The notes: generated by a model from the sequence alone, not told the origin. A stretch of DNA of 64,000 nt from Lonepinella sp051851555 (GCF_051851555.1 NZ_JBPDVH010000001.1:496001-560000); one strand, 5' to 3'. Positions 44,485-54,091 are shown, numbered from the stretch's first letter. Made by a program: numbers and translations.

Positions 44485-44515
44485 AAAGTGCGGTGAATTT
44501 CACCGCACTTTTTTT
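44485..44515 (+). terminator. Uptake-sequence pair terminator behind pckA
   Basis: AAAGTGCGGTGA and TCACCGCACTTT form a 12-bp stem with a three-base loop, followed by a T-run. Confidence 0.88.
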
Positions 44516-44533
44516 ATCCTATGTAGAATTTAT

Positions 44534-44547
44534 TTGATCTTCATCAA
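44534..44547 (+). promoter_or_regulatory. FNR site of the nap operon
   Basis: TTGATCTTCATCAA fully matches TTGAT-N4-ATCAA and lies 122 bases before napF, fitting oxygen-limited expression. Confidence 0.75.
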
Positions 44548-44573
44548 TAAATCCCGCCCATTATCCCGATAAA

Positions 44574-44588
44574 TACCCCCTTAGGGTA
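44574..44588 (+). promoter_or_regulatory. NarP-like inverted heptamers of the nap operon
   Basis: TACCCCCTTAGGGTA resembles the 7-2-7 NarL/NarP arrangement TACCCAT-N2-ATGGGTA but is one base shorter. Its centre lies 44 bases before a start point predicted from CATAAT (44613-44618), matching the NarP position in the E. coli nap promoter. Confidence 0.5.
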
Positions 44589-44655
44589 ATAATAAAATCA
44601 CCCAAAACGATTCATAATTAGCCACTATTTAATTTGAGTATATAAAGAGATTTTT

Positions 44656-45180
44656 TTGCTACACCACCAACCGTCTTTGCCACGCCGTGCTTTCCTACAA
44701 GGCAAATTTTTGCAGCGTCTGAAAACCGAACAGCAAAAAATGCAAGGTTATCAGCCAATTCGTCCACCTTGGGCGAAGTTGAATGAATTTTTGGAAAAAT
44801 GTACGGCATGCGATCACTGTCTCACTGCTTGTGAAACCCAGATTATTATCAAAGGCAAAGACGGATTGCCTGAAATTGATTTCACTCGTGGTGAATGTAC
44901 TTTTTGCCAACGCTGTGTAGAAAGTTGTACGGAACAGCTATTTCGTTGCACCGAGGAAATCCCTTGGTTACATAAGGTTGAGATACAGGATAGCTGTTTA
45001 TTAACGAAAAAAATTGAATGCCGTTCCTGTGGTGACAGTTGTGAAAGCCGAGCGATTCGCTTTCGTCCCCAACTGGGTGGCATTGTGGCATTACTTTTAA
45101 ACTCAGACAGTTGCAATGGCTGTGGGGCGTGCTTGTCAGTTTGCCCAACGCAAGCCATTCATATTTTAGACATGAAATAA
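44656..45180 (+). CDS. napF: Ferredoxin-type protein NapF
   Basis: NapF is a cytoplasmic iron-sulfur protein thought to help NapA maturation. The 174-residue protein carries four cysteine groups: CTACDHCLTAC, CTFCQRCVESC, CRSCGDSC and CNGCGACLSVCP. The start at the TTG codon 44656 is the only one that keeps the conserved N-terminal RRAFLQGKF segment; an ATG appears only later, after that segment. It is first in napFDAGHBC. Confidence 0.9.
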   Translation: MLHHQPSLPRRAFLQGKFLQRLKTEQQKMQGYQPIRPPWAKLNEFLEKCTACDHCLTACETQIIIKGKDGLPEIDFTRGECTFCQRCVESCTEQLFRCTEEIPWLHKVEIQDSCLLTKKIECRSCGDSCESRAIRFRPQLGGIVALLLNSDSCNGCGACLSVCPTQAIHILDMK

Positions 45181-45186
45181 CCCATA

Positions 45187-45450
45187 ATGAATAACCTAAA
45201 TCAAAGCGAAAACTGGTATGTGTGTAGCCTTGTGGTGCAAGCAAAGCCCGCCAAATTAGCACAAGTAAAAGCCGATATATTAGCGATTCCGCATACTGAG
45301 ATTCATGCTGAAAATGCAAGAGAAGGCAAGTTAGTGGTGACGATTGAAAGTGATCGCCAGCTCGCTTTAGCGGATCGTATTGATGACGTCAAAGAGATAA
45401 ATGGCGTCATTGTGGTGTCTTTGATCGCCAATTATCTGGATGAACAATAA
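45187..45450 (+). CDS. napD: NapA chaperone NapD
   Basis: NapD binds the twin-arginine signal of NapA and holds it in the cytoplasm until the cofactor is loaded. The 87-residue protein has the conserved WYVCSLVVQAKPAKLAQVKADILAIPHTEIH start and GKLVVTIE segment. It starts six bases after napF. Confidence 0.93.
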   Translation: MNNLNQSENWYVCSLVVQAKPAKLAQVKADILAIPHTEIHAENAREGKLVVTIESDRQLALADRIDDVKEINGVIVVSLIANYLDEQ

Positions 45451-45504
45451 CTTTTTAACTAATTATTTTTCTTTTAAGAACGTAGAAAAACGTGGGACAA
45501 AACA

Positions 45505-47991
45505 ATGGAACTCAATCGTAGAGATTTTATGAAAGCCAATGCCGCACTGGCTGCTGCGACTGCTGCTGGCATGACCATTCCGGTGACAAACGTGTATGCT
45601 GATGATACTGGCATTAAATGGGACAAAGCCCCTTGCCGTTTTTGTGGCACGGGTTGTAGCGTGTTAGTGGGTACCAAAGACGGACGTGTGGTCGCCACAC
45701 AAGGCGATCCCGATGCGGAAGTGAACCGTGGCTTAAACTGTATTAAAGGGTATTTTTTATCCAAAATTATGTACGGTGCTGACCGTGTACAAACCCCATT
45801 ATTACGCATGAAAGACGGTAAATTCCACAAAGAGGGGGATTTTACGCCAGTCTCTTGGGATCAAGCATTCACCGTCATGGCGGAAAAAGTCAAAGATATT
45901 TTGAAGAAAAAAGAGCCGAATTCCGTGGGCATGTTTTCATCTGGGCAAACCACCGTTTTTGAGGGGTATGCCAAAGTGAAACTATGGAAAGCAGGCCTAC
46001 GTTCCAACACCATTGACCCAAATGCTCGTCACTGTATGGCATCGGCAGCCGTTGCTTTTATGCGAACTTTTGGTATGGACGAACCTATGGGCTGTTACAA
46101 CGATATTGAGAAAACTGATGCCTTTGTGCTTTGGGGATCGAATATGGCAGAAATGCACCCCATTTTATGGAGCCGTATTTCTGACCGTCGTTTATCCAAT
46201 GACAATGTGAAAGTGGCGGTGCTTTCTACCTATGAACATCGTTCCTTTGAATTAGCCGATATTCCGATTATTTTTACACCGCACTCTGACTTGGCGATTT
46301 TGAATTATATTGCCAATTACATTATTCAACAGGATAAAGTGAATTGGGATTTCGTCAATAAACACACCAAATTTAAACGCGGTGAAACCGATATTGGTTA
46401 TGGCTTGCGTCCAGAACATCCATTACAACAAGCCGCTCAAAATGCCAAAAGTGCGGGGAAAATGCACGATTCTTCTTTTGAGGAATTTAAGCAAATTGTT
46501 GCCCCTTATACCTTAGAAAAAGCCCACGAAATTTCAGGTGTACCCAAAGATCAGTTGGAAACCTTGGCAAAAATGTATGCGGATCCTGAACAAAATATGG
46601 TGTCTTATTGGACCATGGGCTTTAATCAACATGTACGTGGCGTGTGGGTTAACCATATGATTTACAATGTACATTTATTGACTGGAAAAATCTCTAAACC
46701 AGGTTGTGGACCATTCTCCTTAACCGGTCAACCGTCCGCTTGTGGTACGGCTCGTGAAGTAGGGACATTTATCCACCGCTTACCGGCGGATATGGTCGTT
46801 ACCAATCCAAAACATGTTGAAATTGCAGAAAAAATCTGGAAATTACCGAAAGGGACGATTCCAACCAAATTAGGCTATTCAGCGGTGATGCAAAGCCGTA
46901 TGCTGAAAGACGGTAAACTCAATTTCTTATGGCAACTTTGTACTAATAACATGCAAGGTGGCCCGAATATTAATGATGAAATTTTCCCTGGTTGGCGAAA
47001 TCCTGAAAACTTTATTGTGGTGTCTGACCCTTATCCGTCTGTGTCTGCCGTGGCCGCCGATTTAATTTTGCCAACCTGTATGTGGGTGGAAAAAGAGGGG
47101 GCTTATGGTAATGCGGAACGCCGTACTCAATTCTGGTATCAACAGGTAAAAGGACCGGGCGAGTCAAAATCTGATTTATGGCAAATCGTGGAATTTTCTA
47201 AATACTTCACAACCGATGAAGTGTGGGACGAAGAGTTATTGGCTCAAATGCCAGAATATCGGGGCAAAACCCTTTATGAAGTATTGTATTTGAACGGTGA
47301 AGTGAATAAATTCGATACGCCAAAAAATATCCCAGGTTATCTCAATGATGAGGCAGATCAATTTGGTTTCTATTTACAAAAAGGCTTATTTGAAGAATAT
47401 GCCAGCTTTGGGCGTGGTCATGGTCATGACTTAGCGGATTTTGAAACCTATCATCAAGTGCGTGGTTTACGTTGGCCAGTGGTGAACGGCAAAGAAACCC
47501 TATGGCGTTATCGTGAGGGCTACGATCCTTATGTAAAAGCAGGGGAAGAAGTGGCATTCTATGGCTATCCCGATAAAAAAGCGGTGATTCTTGGGGTGCC
47601 TTATGAGCCACCGGCAGAAAGCCCAGATGATGAATATGATTTATGGCTTTGCACAGGACGTGTGTTGGAACATTGGCATACTGGCACCATGACGCGTCGA
47701 GTACCTGAGTTACATCGTGCGTTCCCGAATAACTTAGTGTGGATGCACCCTGAAGATGCTAAAAAACGGGGGTTACGTCATGGCGACAAAGTAAAACTCA
47801 TTACTCGCCGTGGTGAAATGTTGTCACACCTTGATACAAGGGGGCGTAACAAAGCACCGAAAGGGTTAATTTTTACCACGTTCTTTGATGCGGGACAGCT
47901 TGCTAATAAATTAACCTTAGATGCGACCGATCCGATTTCAGGTGAAACCGACTATAAAAAATGTGCGGTGAAAGTGGAAAAAGCAGCCTAG
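45505..47991 (+). CDS. napA: Periplasmic nitrate reductase, catalytic subunit NapA
   Basis: NapA reduces nitrate to nitrite in the periplasm with a bis-MGD molybdenum centre and one [4Fe-4S] cluster. The 828-residue protein has the twin-arginine signal NRRDFMK (4-10, cleavage after VYA), the cluster ligands C-x2-C-x3-C in CRFCGTGC plus a later Cys in GLNCIKGY, and the Mo-ligand cysteine in ARHCMASA. Cofactor supply comes from mobA and mobB in this window. A hairpin lies between it and napG. Confidence 0.97.
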   Translation: MELNRRDFMKANAALAAATAAGMTIPVTNVYADDTGIKWDKAPCRFCGTGCSVLVGTKDGRVVATQGDPDAEVNRGLNCIKGYFLSKIMYGADRVQTPLLRMKDGKFHKEGDFTPVSWDQAFTVMAEKVKDILKKKEPNSVGMFSSGQTTVFEGYAKVKLWKAGLRSNTIDPNARHCMASAAVAFMRTFGMDEPMGCYNDIEKTDAFVLWGSNMAEMHPILWSRISDRRLSNDNVKVAVLSTYEHRSFELADIPIIFTPHSDLAILNYIANYIIQQDKVNWDFVNKHTKFKRGETDIGYGLRPEHPLQQAAQNAKSAGKMHDSSFEEFKQIVAPYTLEKAHEISGVPKDQLETLAKMYADPEQNMVSYWTMGFNQHVRGVWVNHMIYNVHLLTGKISKPGCGPFSLTGQPSACGTAREVGTFIHRLPADMVVTNPKHVEIAEKIWKLPKGTIPTKLGYSAVMQSRMLKDGKLNFLWQLCTNNMQGGPNINDEIFPGWRNPENFIVVSDPYPSVSAVAADLILPTCMWVEKEGAYGNAERRTQFWYQQVKGPGESKSDLWQIVEFSKYFTTDEVWDEELLAQMPEYRGKTLYEVLYLNGEVNKFDTPKNIPGYLNDEADQFGFYLQKGLFEEYASFGRGHGHDLADFETYHQVRGLRWPVVNGKETLWRYREGYDPYVKAGEEVAFYGYPDKKAVILGVPYEPPAESPDDEYDLWLCTGRVLEHWHTGTMTRRVPELHRAFPNNLVWMHPEDAKKRGLRHGDKVKLITRRGEMLSHLDTRGRNKAPKGLIFTTFFDAGQLANKLTLDATDPISGETDYKKCAVKVEKAA

Positions 47992-48014
47992 TTTGCTTGC
48001 CATGTTAATGCTGT

Positions 48015-48041
48015 AAAGTGCGGTGATTTTTACTGCACTTT
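48015..48041 (+). terminator. Intra-operon hairpin between napA and napG
   Basis: AAAGTGCGGT faces ACTGCACTTT (one mismatch to the uptake core), giving a stem with a seven-base loop followed by TT only. It probably reduces read-through or stabilises napA mRNA. Confidence 0.5.
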
Positions 48042-48057
48042 TCAAAAGGAACACTAT

Positions 48058-48963
48058 ATGAAATGGGATCCAAATCGCCGCCAATTTCTCAAAAACGCCA
48101 CTCGAACCACTGCAGGTTTGTGTGGTGTGGGGGTGATTTTGGGGTTACAACATCATCAAGCTAACGCCAAGCAAGGTGTCGCCTTACGTCCACCCGGTGC
48201 ATTGAGCGAAGATGATTTCTTAAGTGCTTGCACACGTTGCGGACAATGTGTACAGGCTTGCCCTTATGATATGTTGCATTTGGCATCTTTATTATCGCCC
48301 ATGGAGGCTGGCACGCCTTATTTTATTGCACGTGATAAGCCCTGTGAAATGTGTCCTGATATTCCTTGTATGAATGCTTGCCCATCAGGAGCATTAAGCG
48401 AATCTTTGCAGGATATTAATGAGGCCAGAATGGGCTTGGCGGTGTTGCTTGATCATGAAACTTGCTTGAATTGGCAAGGCTTGCGTTGTGATGTATGTTA
48501 TCGGGTTTGCCCGTTGATTGATAAAGCGATCACCTTGGAAAAAGTGCATAATGACCGAACTCAAATTCATGCAAAATTGATCCCAACGGTGCATTCCGAT
48601 GCTTGCACAGGCTGTGGCAAATGTGAACAGGCTTGTGTATTGGAAGAGGCTGCTATCAAAGTGTTGCCCATGGATTTAGCCAAAGGGATGTTAGGTCGCC
48701 ATTATCGATTGGGTTGGCAAGAGAAACAAAATGCAGGTAAAGCTTTATTGGAAGAAAGACATCCTGACGGTTTGCGTCCAGCACTTGATGCCAGAATGCC
48801 AGATGGGCAAGTGGAGCCGACTTATCAATTTATGCCAGTGAAACCCGATAGCAAAGTGGCAACACCGAATCGAGCGACTTATGATTATCAACCAAGCTCA
48901 ACCACGGTGCCAAAGGCAGAACATTTTCCAAATTTGGATTTGAATATTAAGGGGGTGAAATAA
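48058..48963 (+). CDS. napG: Ferredoxin-type protein NapG
   Basis: NapG is an exported iron-sulfur protein that with NapH passes electrons from quinol to NapC/NapB. The 301-residue protein has a twin-arginine-like start NRRQFLKN (5-12) and several cysteine clusters (CTRCGQCVQACP, CEMCPDIPCMNACP, CDVCYRVCP, CTGCGKCEQAC), as expected for four [4Fe-4S] centres. Its stop overlaps the napH start by one base. Confidence 0.95.
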   Translation: MKWDPNRRQFLKNATRTTAGLCGVGVILGLQHHQANAKQGVALRPPGALSEDDFLSACTRCGQCVQACPYDMLHLASLLSPMEAGTPYFIARDKPCEMCPDIPCMNACPSGALSESLQDINEARMGLAVLLDHETCLNWQGLRCDVCYRVCPLIDKAITLEKVHNDRTQIHAKLIPTVHSDACTGCGKCEQACVLEEAAIKVLPMDLAKGMLGRHYRLGWQEKQNAGKALLEERHPDGLRPALDARMPDGQVEPTYQFMPVKPDSKVATPNRATYDYQPSSTTVPKAEHFPNLDLNIKGVK

Positions 48964-49856
48964 TGGCAAGCGTAAAATTTACCCCCAATAAACCCCAAAA
49001 TGCGGGCTTGGAGGCTCGTCAAAAATTAGGTTGGCGGCGAGCTTATCGCTTTTTATTGTTAAGACGACTCAGTCAGTTAAGCATTATTTTGCTGTTTTTA
49101 ACTGGGCCATTATGGAATATTTGGATTTTAAAAGGAAATTACAGTGCCAGCTTGTTGTTTGATCGGATTCCTTTAACCGATCCGCTCATCACGTTAGAAA
49201 GCCTTGCCACAGGCTATGTGCCAGAATGGACGACCATTTTAGGGGCATTTATTATTGTGGTCTTTTATGCGTTGATCGCCAGTAAAGCCTTTTGCAGTTG
49301 GGTTTGCCCAATGAATATGGTCACCGATTTATCGGCTTGGCTACGCCGAAAATTGGGCATTCGCCAAAGTGCCAAACTACCACGTTCATTACGCTACGGT
49401 CTTTTGTTGATGATTTTAATCGGCAGTAGTATCAGTGGCACCTTGTTATGGGAATGGATTAATCCTGTGGCCGCCTTGGGGCGAGTGTTTGTGTTTGGAC
49501 TGGGGGCGACGCTGTGGCTAGTAGCAATTATCTTTTTATTTGATTTATGGGTTGTGGAACACGGTTGGTGTGGCCATCTTTGCCCAATAGGGGCGTTGTA
49601 TGGCGTAATTGGGGTGAAAAGCATCATCAAAGTTAATGTAGTGGATCGTTCCGCTTGTGATCGCTGTATGGACTGCTACAACGTTTGCCCAGAGCCGCAA
49701 GTGTTGAGATTGCCGCTACATGGTTCGGCACAAGATAGCCCGATTATTTTAGATAAAGACTGTATCAGTTGCGGACGTTGTGTTGATGTGTGTGCTGAAC
49801 AGGTTTTTGCTTTTGGTTCTCGTTTTGAGAAACCGATTCCGATTAAACAAATTTAA
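48963..49856 (+). CDS. napH: Quinol dehydrogenase membrane component NapH
   Basis: This inner-membrane protein of 297 residues has four TM segments, two conserved CxxxCP motifs (CSWVCPMN and CGHLCPIG) and C-terminal clusters CDRCMDCYNVCP and CISCGRCVDVC. With NapG it forms the menaquinol/ubiquinol oxidising branch of Nap. It starts within the stop of napG. Confidence 0.95.
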   Translation: MASVKFTPNKPQNAGLEARQKLGWRRAYRFLLLRRLSQLSIILLFLTGPLWNIWILKGNYSASLLFDRIPLTDPLITLESLATGYVPEWTTILGAFIIVVFYALIASKAFCSWVCPMNMVTDLSAWLRRKLGIRQSAKLPRSLRYGLLLMILIGSSISGTLLWEWINPVAALGRVFVFGLGATLWLVAIIFLFDLWVVEHGWCGHLCPIGALYGVIGVKSIIKVNVVDRSACDRCMDCYNVCPEPQVLRLPLHGSAQDSPIILDKDCISCGRCVDVCAEQVFAFGSRFEKPIPIKQI

Positions 49857-49889
49857 ACTTTACGACTTTTATTACGGAGTGAATTCAAG

Positions 49890-50339
49890 ATGAATAAATA
49901 TCTTGCTTTGATTTTAACCGCACTTTCAGCATTGGCAAGTGCTGATGTACCAAATAACCTATCGAATGCCATAGGTTCTATCGATCAATTAGAAAATATT
50001 CCAGAAAATGTGGCACCTGCTTATACAACACCACCAAAGGATGTGGGCAATATCCCTGTGACGTTTCCCCATCAACCCCCCTTGGTGCCACATAGTATTC
50101 GTGGCTTGCAAGTGACCAAAAATGCCAACCAATGTTTAGCTTGTCATGCACCTGAAGTATCACCGACCACAGGTGCACCAAGAGTACCTGAAAGCCACTT
50201 TAAAGATCGTGATGGCAATCCAACAGGCGAAACGTCGCCACGCCGTTATTTCTGTTTGCAATGTCATGTTCAACAAGCCGAAGTGGATCCAATCATTCAA
50301 AATAAATTCGATACCATTCGTGAAAATCAAGGGAAATAG
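49890..50339 (+). CDS. napB: Dihaem cytochrome c subunit NapB
   Basis: NapB is the periplasmic electron donor to NapA. The 149-residue protein has a signal peptide (1-18, cleavage after ASA) and two haem-binding motifs, CLACH and CLQCH. Conserved PPLVPHSIRGLQVTKNANQCLACH is diagnostic. Confidence 0.96.
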   Translation: MNKYLALILTALSALASADVPNNLSNAIGSIDQLENIPENVAPAYTTPPKDVGNIPVTFPHQPPLVPHSIRGLQVTKNANQCLACHAPEVSPTTGAPRVPESHFKDRDGNPTGETSPRRYFCLQCHVQQAEVDPIIQNKFDTIRENQGK

Positions 50340-50347
50340 GGGGAACG

Positions 50348-50956
50348 ATGTTTGGTTTAATCAAGAAAATTCGTGAGCGTTTATGTCGCCGTAGTAATAT
50401 GGCAGTAGGAAGTGTCATTGTCTTAACAGCGATTGCGACTTTATTGGTGTGGGGCGGCTTTAACAAGGGATTGGAATCTACCAATACCGAACAATTTTGT
50501 TCCGATTGTCATATGAATGATGTGGTGCCAGAATACCACGCCTCTGTGCATTATTCTAACCGTTCTGGGGTAAAAGCGGTGTGTTCTGATTGCCATGTGC
50601 CACATGATTTTGGCCCTAAAATGATTCGTAAAATGCAAGCCAGTACGGAAGTGTTAGCCCATGTGACAGGCAAAGTGGATACCAAAGAAAAATTTGAGGC
50701 CCATCGTTTAGAAATGGCTGAGCGTGAATGGGCGAGAATGAAAGCCAATAATTCGCAGGAATGTCGAAACTGTCATAATTTTGAAGATATGGACTTTACG
50801 CAACAAAAAGCGGTCGCCCAACAAATGCACGCCATGGCACAAGAACAGGGCAAAACCTGTATTGATTGCCATAAAGGCATCGCCCATCAGTTACCGCAAA
50901 TGAAAGATGTGCAAAAAAGTTTTGTACCTGAAGATATGTTGAAAAAAGAACAATAA
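50348..50956 (+). CDS. napC: Tetrahaem cytochrome c NapC
   Basis: This membrane-anchored quinol dehydrogenase of the NapC/NirT family feeds NapB. The 202-residue protein has one N-terminal TM (about 18-38) and four CxxCH motifs (CSDCH twice, CRNCH, CIDCH). It is the last gene of napFDAGHBC, nine bases behind napB. Confidence 0.96.
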   Translation: MFGLIKKIRERLCRRSNMAVGSVIVLTAIATLLVWGGFNKGLESTNTEQFCSDCHMNDVVPEYHASVHYSNRSGVKAVCSDCHVPHDFGPKMIRKMQASTEVLAHVTGKVDTKEKFEAHRLEMAEREWARMKANNSQECRNCHNFEDMDFTQQKAVAQQMHAMAQEQGKTCIDCHKGIAHQLPQMKDVQKSFVPEDMLKKEQ

Positions 50957-50970
50957 AATTCAATAAAAAA

Positions 50971-51005
50971 TCACCGCACTTTCCCATCCCAAAAAAGTGC
51001 GGTGA
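50971..51005. terminator. Uptake-sequence pair terminator between napC and aspA
   Basis: TCACCGCACTTT and AAAGTGCGGTGA flank an 11-base loop between convergent genes. Confidence 0.85.
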
Positions 51006-51020
51006 AAACTGACCAGATTT

Positions 51021-52448
51021 TTATTCGTCGTCAGTGAAACGTGTGGCCTTATAGGTTGGGTTCATCAAGTTTTCCACCGAAAGAATATCATCTAATTGTG
51101 CTTCGGTGAGTAAGCCTTTTTCTAACACAACATCTCGCACACTGCGACCCGTTGTGGCGCAGATTTTGCCTACAATATCGCCGTTATGGTGGCCAATAAA
51201 TGGATTGAGATAGGTGACGATACCAATGGAATTAAACACGAAATTCTCACAAATTTCTTTGTTCACAGTGATACCGTCAATACATTTATCCCGTAAATTC
51301 ACGCACGCATTGGATAAAATCTGAATAGATTCAAACATAGCTTGACCAATCACGGGTTCCATGACGTTTAATTGTAATTGGCCTGCTTCGGCAGCGAATG
51401 TGACCGTGGTGTCGTTACCGATGACTTTAAAGCATACTTGATTCACTACTTCTGGCACCACAGGATTGACTTTGGCTGGCATAATGGAGGAGCCTGCTTG
51501 TAATTCTGGTAAATTGATTTCATTTAAGCCTGCGCGAGGGCCAGAAGAAAGCAAACGTAAGTCATTACAAACTTTGGATAATTTCACCGCAGTACGTTTC
51601 AATGCACCATGCACCATTACATAGGCACCGCAGTCGGAAGTAGCTTCAATCAGGTTCTCGGATGGTACACAAGGCAAACCGCTCACTTCTGCTAAGTATT
51701 TGACCGCGAGTTCAGTATAGCCCTCAGGCGTATTTAATCTTGTGCCGATTGCCGTGGCGCCAAGGTTGACTTCAAGCAATAATTTTGCGGTATGTTGTAA
51801 ATTACGTACTTCTTCTTCTAACAATACCGCAAAGGCTTTAAATTCTTGTCCAACAGTCATTGGCACCGCATCTTGTAATTGGGTGCGTCCCATTTTTAAC
51901 ACGTTGGCAAATTCTTCCGCTTTGTTTTCAAAGCCTTTTTGTAAATAATGAATGCGGTCAATTAAGGTGAGAATGCTGTTATACACCGCAATGCGGAAAC
52001 CCGTTGGATAGGCGTCATTGGTGGATTGACTGGCGTTGACATGATCCATTGGGTTAATAATATCGTATTGTCCTTTCTGGTGACCTAATAATTCCAATGC
52101 GAGGTTGGCCACTACTTCGTTGGTATTCATATTGACTGACGTACCCGCACCGCCTTGATACACATCGGATGGGAATTGATCCATGCAGCGACCTTTGACT
52201 AGAACTTCATCACAGGCTTGTACAATGGCTTTGGCGATTTTTTTTGGAATGGCACCGAGTTCACCATTGGCCAGTGCAGTGGCTTTTTTCACCATCACCA
52301 TACCCCGCACAAACTCAGGCACATCGGAAATGGTATTTCTAGAAATATTAAAATTTTCTACCGCTCTTAGAGTATGGATGCCCCAATAGACGTCGTTAGA
52401 GACTTCTCTTTCGCCTAACAAATCGACTTCAACTCGGGTGTTATTCAT
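51021..52448 (-). CDS. aspA: Aspartate ammonia-lyase
   Basis: AspA deaminates aspartate to fumarate, supplying anaerobic fumarate respiration. The ATG at 52448 follows AAGGAGAAA and gives 475 residues starting MNNTRVEVDLLGERE. The fumarase/aspartase signature GSSIMPAKVNP is near residue 318. A CRP-like site lies upstream, and the divergent gene encodes a DAACS symporter that may supply substrate. Confidence 0.96.
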   Translation of the reverse strand: MNNTRVEVDLLGEREVSNDVYWGIHTLRAVENFNISRNTISDVPEFVRGMVMVKKATALANGELGAIPKKIAKAIVQACDEVLVKGRCMDQFPSDVYQGGAGTSVNMNTNEVVANLALELLGHQKGQYDIINPMDHVNASQSTNDAYPTGFRIAVYNSILTLIDRIHYLQKGFENKAEEFANVLKMGRTQLQDAVPMTVGQEFKAFAVLLEEEVRNLQHTAKLLLEVNLGATAIGTRLNTPEGYTELAVKYLAEVSGLPCVPSENLIEATSDCGAYVMVHGALKRTAVKLSKVCNDLRLLSSGPRAGLNEINLPELQAGSSIMPAKVNPVVPEVVNQVCFKVIGNDTTVTFAAEAGQLQLNVMEPVIGQAMFESIQILSNACVNLRDKCIDGITVNKEICENFVFNSIGIVTYLNPFIGHHNGDIVGKICATTGRSVRDVVLEKGLLTEAQLDDILSVENLMNPTYKATRFTDDE

Positions 52449-52517
52449 AAATTTCTCCTTGTGTTTTGGGATTAGGTTAAATTTATGTAAATAATACCGA
52501 AAATTTGTTAAAAAAAA

Positions 52518-52533
52518 GTTGACGAAGATCACA
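52518..52533. promoter_or_regulatory. CRP-like site between aspA and symporter gene
   Basis: GTTGACGAAGATCACA has a full TCACA half and three of five bases in the other half. It lies 70 bases before aspA in a 264-base divergent space where I see no other distinct element. Confidence 0.45.
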
Positions 52534-52712
52534 AAATTAACATGAGACGCAATATATAATTTTATGTGTCGAATTAGAAATAGTAATCTTTAGGAGGTTA
52601 AAATAATAGAAAAAACCATAAATCTAGTTGGATTTCTGTTAAAAAACGAGTATATTTTCAGCGCAAAGTGAGTCATGCTTTAGCGATATTTTAATCAATA
52701 ACAGGAAAAAAT

Positions 52713-54017
52713 ATGAGTACAACAGTTCAATCTCAAAAAACATCGAAAAGTGGAAATTCTAAATTACTGGTGAGAATTATTATTGCATTAGTGTTGGGTT
52801 CCGCCATTGGTATGATTTTACCGCAAAATTTTATGATTGGTGACACCTCATTGGTCGGTGCGATTACACCTTTTGGTGATTTATTCGTGCGTTTATTAAA
52901 AATGATCATGGTACCAATTATTATTTGTTCATTAATTATTGGTTCCAGTAGTATTTCGCCCGATAAATTAGGTCGAGTCGGGGGGAAAGCGATTTTATTT
53001 TATGCGATCACCACCTTACTTGCGATTGGTATTGGTTTAGCCAGTGCCACGATTTTCTCCCCTGGTTTAGGGTTGGATTTAAGCGATGCCTCTAAAGCAG
53101 TAGAAAAAGCGGCCAATGCGCCAAGTATGGGACAAATTTTATTAAATATTATCCCGACTAATCCGTTTGATTCCATTGCTAAAGGCGATATTTTACCGAT
53201 TATTGCTTTCTGTTTATTTTTTGGTATTGGCTTGGCTTATTGCCGTGCTAGCGAAGATGAACGCATTAAAAACTCAGCCAATACGGTGTACAGTTTCTTT
53301 GATGGCATGAGTGAAATCATGTTTAAAGTGGTCGGTTGGGTGATGCAATATGCGCCCATTGGGGTGTTTGCCTTAATGTTTGTGGTCTTTAATAAAAGTG
53401 GGGCCGCAGCGTTTAGTTCGTTATTAAATGTGACCGTGACCTATTTCTTAGGGTTAATCGTGATGATTTTGGTGGTGTATTCCGCTGTCTGTGCGTCAGT
53501 TGGATTAAGTCCTGCCACGTTCTTGAAAAAAGTCCGTCCAGCTATGTTAACAGCGTTTGTGACCCGAAGTTCTAATGGTACCTTACCCATTACCATGCAA
53601 TGTGCAGAAAATATGGGGATCCCAAAATCTGTGTACGGATTTGTATTGCCAGTGGGGGCGACGGTAAATATGAATGGCACCACGGTTTATTTAGGCGTAT
53701 GTACGTTATTTATTGCGAACGCTTGCGGCATTACCTTAACAGGTGGTGATTATTTCACCATTATTATTACCTCTATGTTAGCGGCTATCGGTACAGCGGG
53801 TGTGCCAGGCGCAGGGGCGTTAATGTTGTTATTGGTGTTAGAGTCGGTCGGTATTAAAGTCAGTGGCAGTGTTGCTATTGCCTACGGTATGATTCTAGGT
53901 ATTGATTCCATTTTAGATATGGGGCGTACATGGATGAATGTGACAGGTGATGCCGTTGCATCGGTTTATGTAGCAAAAACTGAAAAAGAATTGGATGTTG
54001 AGCAGTGGAATAGTTAA
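52713..54017 (+). CDS. Dicarboxylate/amino-acid:cation symporter (DAACS family)
   Basis: This inner-membrane protein of 434 residues belongs to the GltP/DctA family. The hairpin-1 serine-rich motif reads SSNGTLP where many relatives have SSSATLP, and TM7 has NMNGT. AGVPGAGALM (HP2 region) and the final substrate helix GRTWMNVTGDAVAS are present; the Arg/Asp pattern there suits acidic amino acids or C4-dicarboxylates. Divergence from aspA suggests aspartate or glutamate uptake. The exact substrate is not determined. Confidence 0.88.
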   Translation: MSTTVQSQKTSKSGNSKLLVRIIIALVLGSAIGMILPQNFMIGDTSLVGAITPFGDLFVRLLKMIMVPIIICSLIIGSSSISPDKLGRVGGKAILFYAITTLLAIGIGLASATIFSPGLGLDLSDASKAVEKAANAPSMGQILLNIIPTNPFDSIAKGDILPIIAFCLFFGIGLAYCRASEDERIKNSANTVYSFFDGMSEIMFKVVGWVMQYAPIGVFALMFVVFNKSGAAAFSSLLNVTVTYFLGLIVMILVVYSAVCASVGLSPATFLKKVRPAMLTAFVTRSSNGTLPITMQCAENMGIPKSVYGFVLPVGATVNMNGTTVYLGVCTLFIANACGITLTGGDYFTIIITSMLAAIGTAGVPGAGALMLLLVLESVGIKVSGSVAIAYGMILGIDSILDMGRTWMNVTGDAVASVYVAKTEKELDVEQWNS

Positions 54018-54039
54018 TTTTCACGTCGTTTTTTGTTGA

Positions 54040-54078
54040 ATAGGATTGCGATAGAATACCGCAATCCTATTTTTTTTA
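54040..54078 (+). terminator. Terminator behind the symporter gene
   Basis: ATAGGATTGCG pairs with CGCAATCCTAT around nine bases, followed by eight T. It also lies just beyond the stop of the opposite protease gene. Confidence 0.9.
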
Positions 54079-54091
54079 GGGGGGAATTGAG

